Of a DNA stretch of 53,296 bases, positions 49,175 to 53,296 are shown one piece after another. Under the pieces are notes generated by a model. It was not told the DNA's origin and made no database searches. It was given only the letters and a program-made list of their open reading frames with translations. The position numbers were made by a program, and so were the translations under genes. The stretch comes from Dehalococcoidia bacterium (GTDB lineage: Bacteria > Chloroflexota > Dehalococcoidia > UBA2979), in assembly GCA_020845735.1 (NCBI GenBank), contig JADLFF010000045.1, positions 1-53,296 of the forward strand, in the 5' to 3' direction. Numbering within the stretch: position 1 is the first letter of the stretch; the number at the start of each line of letters is the position of its first letter.

Positions 49175-51289
49175 ATGGCAGTGCAGGGGCGCACGGCGAG
49201 CAGCGGAACCGGAACAGCGGTGCCACCGGCGGTGGCCGGTGTCGTGCGTCTGATCACCGCGAACGCCGACGTGGCGCTCGCGGCGATGCTGATGCTCATC
49301 GTCCTGATGATGGTCATCCCGGTGCCGGCCGTCCTGCTGGACCTCTTCATCGCCGCGAACATCGCGGCCGCCGTCACGGTTCTGCTCATCTCGATGTACA
49401 CGCGCGAGGTGCTGCAGTTCTCGGTGTTCCCGTCGCTGCTCCTCTTGCTGACCCTGTTCCGGCTCGCCATCAACGTGTCGTCGACGCGCCTCATCCTGCT
49501 GCACGGCGACGCCGGGCACGTGATCGAGGCGTTCGGGACGTTCGTCGTCGGCGGGTCGCTGGTGGTCGGGATCGTGGTGTTCCTCATCCTGCTGGTGATC
49601 CAGTTTGTCGTGATCACCAACGGCGCCGGGCGGGTGGCCGAGGTGGCGGCGCGCTTCACCCTCGACGCCATGCCCGGCAAGCAGATGTCGATCGACGCCG
49701 ACCTCAACGCAGGGCTCATCAGTGAGACCGAGGCGCGCGAGCGTCGCCAGCAGATCATGCGCGAAGCGGACTTCTACGGCTCGATGGATGGTGCCTCGAA
49801 GTTCGTCAAGGGCGATGCGATCGCCGGCCTGATCATCGTCGCGATCAACCTCCTCGGGGGCATCGCCATCGGGATCGTGCAGCGCGGACTCGAGCCCGGC
49901 GAGGCCGTCTCGACATACTCGCTGCTCTCGATTGGTGACGGCCTCGTCTCGCAGATCCCCGCGCTCCTGATCTCGACGGCCACCGGCCTCATCGTCACCC
50001 GGGCAACTTCCGATGGAAACCTCGGGAGTGACATCGGATCACAGCTCTTCTCGAGTCCGCGCGCGCTCTTCGTCGTCGCCGCGGTCCTCGCCGCGCTCGG
50101 TGCCGTCCCGGGGCTTCCCCGATTTCCGTTCTTCATGCTCGCCGCCACGATGGCTGGTGCGGGGTACCTCGTCCGGAACCAGCAGCTCGCAGGGGTCGCG
50201 GCGGCCGAGGAGGTGCGCGCCGTTGACGAGGGCGAGCGTGCCACCAGCGTGGACTCCGTCCTCAGCATGCTGCAGCTCGACCCCCTGGAGGTGGAGGTGG
50301 GCTACGCCCTGATCCCGCTCGTCGATGCCGAACGGGGCAGCAACCTGCTGAACCGGATCACCGTGATCCGACGCCAGGTCGCGACAGACCTGGGCGTCGT
50401 CGTGCCCATGATCCGCATCCGCGACAACCTCCAGCTCCCGCCGAACAGCTACGTCGTGCTCCTGCGCGGCATCGAGATCGGGCGCGGCGAGCTCCACGCC
50501 AACCAGTACCTCGCGATGGACTCCGGCCTCGGCGCGGAGCCCATCGATGGCGAGGACACCGTCGAGCCCGCGTTCGGCCTGCCCGCGAAGTGGATCGCGG
50601 ACGCCGAGCGCCAGCGCGCGGAGATGGCGGGCTACACCGTCGTCGACCCACCCTCGGTGCTCACCACCCACCTCAGCGAGTTGATCCGCCGGCACGCACC
50701 GGAGCTTCTCTCGAGGCAGGACGTGCAGTCGCTGCTCACCAACCTCAAGGAGGAGTACCCCACGGTCGTCGAGGAGCTGGTGCCCGGCGTCCTGACCGTC
50801 GGCGAGGTGCAGAGCGTGCTCCAGGAGCTGCTCCGCGAGCGCGTCTCCATCCGCGATCTCGTCACCATCGCCGAGACCCTCGCGGACCGCGGACGCCAGA
50901 CGCGCGACATCGAGCAACTCACCGAGTTCGTGCGCGCCGCGCTGAGCCGCCAGATCTCGATGCAGAACCGCGCCGAGGACGGCCGCCTGTACGCGATCAC
51001 GTTGCAGCCGCGCCTCGAGCAGACGCTCGCGGGCGCCCTCCAGCCGACCGATCGCGGCACCGCGATCGTGATCGAGCCGGACCTCATGCAGCGCCTGCTC
51101 ACCCGGATCGCGATGCAGGTGGAGGCGGCTGCTGCGACCGGCGTGCAGCCCGTCGTGCTGTGTTCCGCTCGCATCCGCCGCCCACTACGGAGGCTGATCG
51201 AGCGCGCGCTCCCGGCGCAGCCAGTCCTCGCCTACGCCGAGGTCACCGGGGAAGTCGATGTGCAGTCCGCGGGTGTGGTGGAGGTCTAA
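49175..51289 (+). CDS. flhA: Flagellar export protein FlhA
   Basis: FlhA is the nonameric export-gate protein with eight membrane helices and a large cytoplasmic ring that docks chaperone-substrate complexes. The 704-aa protein has FSVFPSLLLLLTLFRLAINVSSTRLIL, the FHIPEP-type loop with VAARFTLDAMPGKQMSIDADLNAGLI and ADFYGSMDGASKFVKGDAIAGLII, and the cytoplasmic part from about residue 330 on. Complete and typical. Its TAA stop is followed at once by the flhF GTG. Confidence 0.97.
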   Translation: MAVQGRTASSGTGTAVPPAVAGVVRLITANADVALAAMLMLIVLMMVIPVPAVLLDLFIAANIAAAVTVLLISMYTREVLQFSVFPSLLLLLTLFRLAINVSSTRLILLHGDAGHVIEAFGTFVVGGSLVVGIVVFLILLVIQFVVITNGAGRVAEVAARFTLDAMPGKQMSIDADLNAGLISETEARERRQQIMREADFYGSMDGASKFVKGDAIAGLIIVAINLLGGIAIGIVQRGLEPGEAVSTYSLLSIGDGLVSQIPALLISTATGLIVTRATSDGNLGSDIGSQLFSSPRALFVVAAVLAALGAVPGLPRFPFFMLAATMAGAGYLVRNQQLAGVAAAEEVRAVDEGERATSVDSVLSMLQLDPLEVEVGYALIPLVDAERGSNLLNRITVIRRQVATDLGVVVPMIRIRDNLQLPPNSYVVLLRGIEIGRGELHANQYLAMDSGLGAEPIDGEDTVEPAFGLPAKWIADAERQRAEMAGYTVVDPPSVLTTHLSELIRRHAPELLSRQDVQSLLTNLKEEYPTVVEELVPGVLTVGEVQSVLQELLRERVSIRDLVTIAETLADRGRQTRDIEQLTEFVRAALSRQISMQNRAEDGRLYAITLQPRLEQTLAGALQPTDRGTAIVIEPDLMQRLLTRIAMQVEAAAATGVQPVVLCSARIRRPLRRLIERALPAQPVLAYAEVTGEVDVQSAGVVEV

Positions 51290-52522
51290 GTGACGCAGCC
51301 GCAGACGTTCACCGCCGGCTCGATGGCGGAAGCCTACGAGCAGGTTCGGTCCAGGCTGGGCCCGGACGCCCTGATCCTGTCGACGCAGACGTTCCCTCGG
51401 CTGGCGGGAGCGGTCGAAGTCGAGATCGTGGCCATCGCCGCGGAGCCCGAGGCACCCCACGCGGCGCTCGAGGACGACCTCGCGGCGCACAACCTCGTGC
51501 GGTCCGTGGCCGAGGCAGCCGCGAGCCGGCGGGTGCGTCCCGCCAACGAGCTCCCCTCGCCCGAGGTCGAGGAGCCAGCTGCGCCACGGACCGCCGAGGA
51601 GCTGCTCGCCTCCATCGAGGAGCGCACCCGTGCCATCGAGTCGGGGATGCGCTGGGTCACGGCCTCGCGGGCACGCACGGTCCTCGACGGGGCGCCGCCT
51701 GCTCTCCGCGAGGTCTACGACACACTGGTCGAGCACGGCGTGGTCCCCCGCTTCCTCGAGTCATTCCTGCAGCGCCTCGAGGGGCAGCTCCGGAACGACC
51801 TGTCGAGGCGCGAAGTCATGCGCGCCGCCGAGCGCACGCTCGCGGTGCTGCTCCCTCCGACCCCGCGGCTCGAGGTGGGGCACGCCGGCCAGGTGATCTT
51901 CGTCGTGGGGCCGCCGAGCACGGACAAGACCAGCGCGGCGTTGCGGCTGGCGGCAGAAGCGCCGGGCGGGCGCCGAGGCATCGTCGCGAGCACCGACGTG
52001 GACCGCGCGGGCGCACCCCAGCAGTTCCTCGCCACGGCCAGCGCCGCAGGCATCGAGGCCCACGTTTGCTACACGCCCTCCGAGTTGCGCACCGTGCTCC
52101 GGGACGCCGCGGCCGACCTCGTGGTGGTCGACTGCGCACCGGATGGGGCGGTGCGGACGGACCGCATGCTCGAGCTCAAGTCGTTCCTGCGCGTGTCCCC
52201 GCGCCACGACCTCCTGGTCGCGCTGCCGGCGTCGCACAACGCGGCCGCGGCTCAGCGTGCCGTGGCCGCGTACATGCCGCTCGCGCCGACGGGCGCCGTC
52301 CTCACCGGAGTCGACGAGGCAGCCGGGTTCGGCGGGGCGATCTCGGCGCTGCTCGCCTCGACCCTGGGCGTGGCGTTCACCGCCGCATCGAGCACGAGCG
52401 AACCGCTCTCCACCGGCGACAACCACGCGCTGGCCATGGCGGTGCTCCTCGGTCGCTGGCCCGCCGTCGTGAGGGACGACGCCACACGCGAGAGGAGTGG
52501 GGCACGTGTCGCCACCCGCTGA
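51290..52522 (+). CDS. flhF: FlhF-like SRP-GTPase homologue with degenerate GTP motifs
   Basis: FlhF normally is an SRP-type GTPase that places flagella at the cell pole. The N-terminus (FTAGSMAEAYEQVRSRLGPDALILST) and the helical N domain are typical, as is the place after flhA. But the GTPase motifs are altered. The P-loop reads GPPSTDKTS (residues 207-215) instead of GPTGVGKTT, the DTAGR motif reads DCAPD (281-285), and the TKxDE motif reads TGVDEA (339-344). The TDVDRAGAPQQF switch segment is partly kept. GTP binding is therefore doubtful. 410 aa, GTG start. Frame and length are intact, so it is not a pseudogene. Confidence 0.85.
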   Translation: MTQPQTFTAGSMAEAYEQVRSRLGPDALILSTQTFPRLAGAVEVEIVAIAAEPEAPHAALEDDLAAHNLVRSVAEAAASRRVRPANELPSPEVEEPAAPRTAEELLASIEERTRAIESGMRWVTASRARTVLDGAPPALREVYDTLVEHGVVPRFLESFLQRLEGQLRNDLSRREVMRAAERTLAVLLPPTPRLEVGHAGQVIFVVGPPSTDKTSAALRLAAEAPGGRRGIVASTDVDRAGAPQQFLATASAAGIEAHVCYTPSELRTVLRDAAADLVVVDCAPDGAVRTDRMLELKSFLRVSPRHDLLVALPASHNAAAAQRAVAAYMPLAPTGAVLTGVDEAAGFGGAISALLASTLGVAFTAASSTSEPLSTGDNHALAMAVLLGRWPAVVRDDATRERSGARVATR

Positions 52523-53195
52523 GGCGTTCGTGACGCTCCCTCGCGGCCTGCGCGTCGCGGTGACGGCGGCTCCCGGCCTGGAGCCGCTCGACGCGGTGGT
52601 GCGCGCGATCGGGCGCGACACCATCACACTCGGCATGCTCGACCTCCCCGAGGACGCGGCCACCCTCGTGGGGGTGCGCGTCGGGATCGCCGCGCAGGTC
52701 CACGGCCGGCGCTACGAGCTCGATGCAACCGTGCGGGCGATCGAGGCGGCGCCGCCTGGACTCGTGGTCAGCATGCCGACTGAGGCGCGGCGCTCGCAGC
52801 GCCGGAGCTTCTACCGGCTGAACGTCAGCATCGAGGCGCGGGGCCACTGGGTGGAAGGCGCGGCCGCCGAGGACGACGCGGACGCCGAGGAGCTGGACCT
52901 GCCCCGCCACAGCCTCGATTCCGCTCGCCTCCTCGATATCAGCGGCGGGGGATCCCTCGTGCGCACGCGGCAGCCCGTGCCCATCGGCGCGCTCGTGACG
53001 CTGTGGTTCACCCTCGAGGCGGGCACGCCTCCCGTCGAGATCCGGGCTCGCGTCAAGGCCGTGCGCCTCGAGGAGCGAACCCACGCATACCGCCTTAATA
53101 CGGAATTCGAAGGAATTGCCCGTCGCACGCAAGAGCAGATAGTGCGTTTCATCTTTCAACAGCAAACGCTGCTCAGTCGGCGAAGGAGCGCCTAG
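52506..53195 (+). CDS. PilZ domain (YcgR-like) c-di-GMP receptor
   Basis: A 229-aa protein with an N-terminal YcgR-N-like flagellar brake domain (LRVAVTAAPGLEPLDAVVRAIGRDTITLGML) and a C-terminal PilZ domain. The c-di-GMP-binding motifs are visible: the Arg-rich RRSQRRSFYRL and DISGGG, followed by PIGALVTLWFTLE. Such proteins slow the motor when c-di-GMP is high. The PilZ domain holds an acidic insert (EDDADAEELDLP). GTG at 52506, 8 bases after AGGAG, inside the flhF end. Confidence 0.88.
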   Translation: MSPPAEAFVTLPRGLRVAVTAAPGLEPLDAVVRAIGRDTITLGMLDLPEDAATLVGVRVGIAAQVHGRRYELDATVRAIEAAPPGLVVSMPTEARRSQRRSFYRLNVSIEARGHWVEGAAAEDDADAEELDLPRHSLDSARLLDISGGGSLVRTRQPVPIGALVTLWFTLEAGTPPVEIRARVKAVRLEERTHAYRLNTEFEGIARRTQEQIVRFIFQQQTLLSRRRSA

Positions 53196-53296
53196 ATGCT
53201 CGTATTCAGGCTCGCGCTCCTGGCGGGCGCGGCGGCGTGTCTCGTCGTGGCCGCCGCGTCGTGGAACGCGGGGTACCCGCCTGAGCTCGCGCTGAC
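53196..53296 (+). CDS. Membrane-anchored protein, N-terminal part only
   Basis: An ORF begins with ATG directly after the PilZ gene stop and is cut by the window end after 33 codons. The visible part is a hydrophobic signal or membrane helix (VFRLALLAGAAACLVVAAA). It is not FlhG, which would open with a Walker-type motif. Function unknown. Confidence 0.5.
   Translation, partial: MLVFRLALLAGAAACLVVAAASWNAGYPPELAL

Noticed and set aside
1-53296. CRISPR arrays, insertion sequences, prophage or att sites
   Set aside because: No regularly spaced repeats, transposase or integrase, or tRNA-end duplication was seen next to tRNA-His.

Overview
The window is a very GC-rich, densely coded bacterial chromosome segment dominated by flagellar genes. 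Nearly every reading frame is open, so many long antisense ORFs are shadows. It looks like a monoderm (single-membrane) bacterium: in the segment seen there are no genes for the L- and P-ring proteins FlgH and FlgI, and there is a cell-wall sortase and a c-di-AMP riboswitch. The combination of high GC, a Clostridia-like flagellar gene order, FlbD and small CxxC zinc-ribbon proteins suggests a motile Chloroflexota lineage (Dehalococcoidia/Tepidiforma-like). That placement is an inference; a high-GC actinobacterium is the main alternative. I see no insertion sequence, CRISPR array or sign of recent transfer.

Region by region: 1-3.3 kb holds purU, a fumarylacetoacetase-fold enzyme, a Cys-rich small protein and a membrane-anchored beta-propeller. 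3.3-13.9 kb (minus strand) is a tightly coupled operon for basal body, export ATPase, rod and hook: fliF-fliG-fliH-fliI-fliJ-flgB-flgC-fliE-fliK-flgD-TIGR02530-flgE. 14.1-20.0 kb (minus) is the late/filament block: flagellin 1, flaG, fliD, fliS, fliT, a sortase and flgM. Then follow a lipoprotein, tRNA-His, a FlgJ-like lytic transglycosylase, a flavin reductase-fold protein, mgtE (plus strand), and a second flagellin with a sigma28-like promoter and a structured leader. An oxidoreductase-like ORF and an HtrA protease follow on the plus strand.

28.4-37.3 kb (minus) is a nine-gene cobalamin uptake and late-biosynthesis operon (btuC-btuD-cobO-cobT-cobS-cbiB-cobD-cobQ-cobU) led by a B12 riboswitch and chained by GTGA/ATGA stop-start overlaps. 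It adenosylates, amidates, attaches the aminopropanol arm and builds the nucleotide loop, but it has no corrin-ring genes here. 37.3-40.6 kb holds a MliC-like lipoprotein, a methyltransferase, a consensus promoter plus c-di-AMP (ydaO-type) riboswitch in front of a 70-aa zinc ribbon, another small Cys protein, and a NarL-type response regulator. 40.9-53.3 kb (plus) is the motor/export operon flbD-motA-motB-fliL-fliM-fliN-fliO-fliP-fliQ-fliR-flhB-flhA-flhF, then a PilZ protein and a gene cut by the window edge.

Together the two flagellar operons supply most of the type III export gate, ATPase complex, switch, stator, rod base and hook, and the late block supplies cap, filament and chaperones. 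flgF/flgG, flgK/flgL, fliA and chemotaxis genes are not in the window. The most unusual points are an FlhF whose GTP-binding motifs are all degenerate, a c-di-AMP riboswitch driving a lone small zinc ribbon, a sortase embedded between flagellar chaperone and anti-sigma genes, a three-hairpin flagellin leader, and a lytic transglycosylase fused to a degenerate LytM domain.
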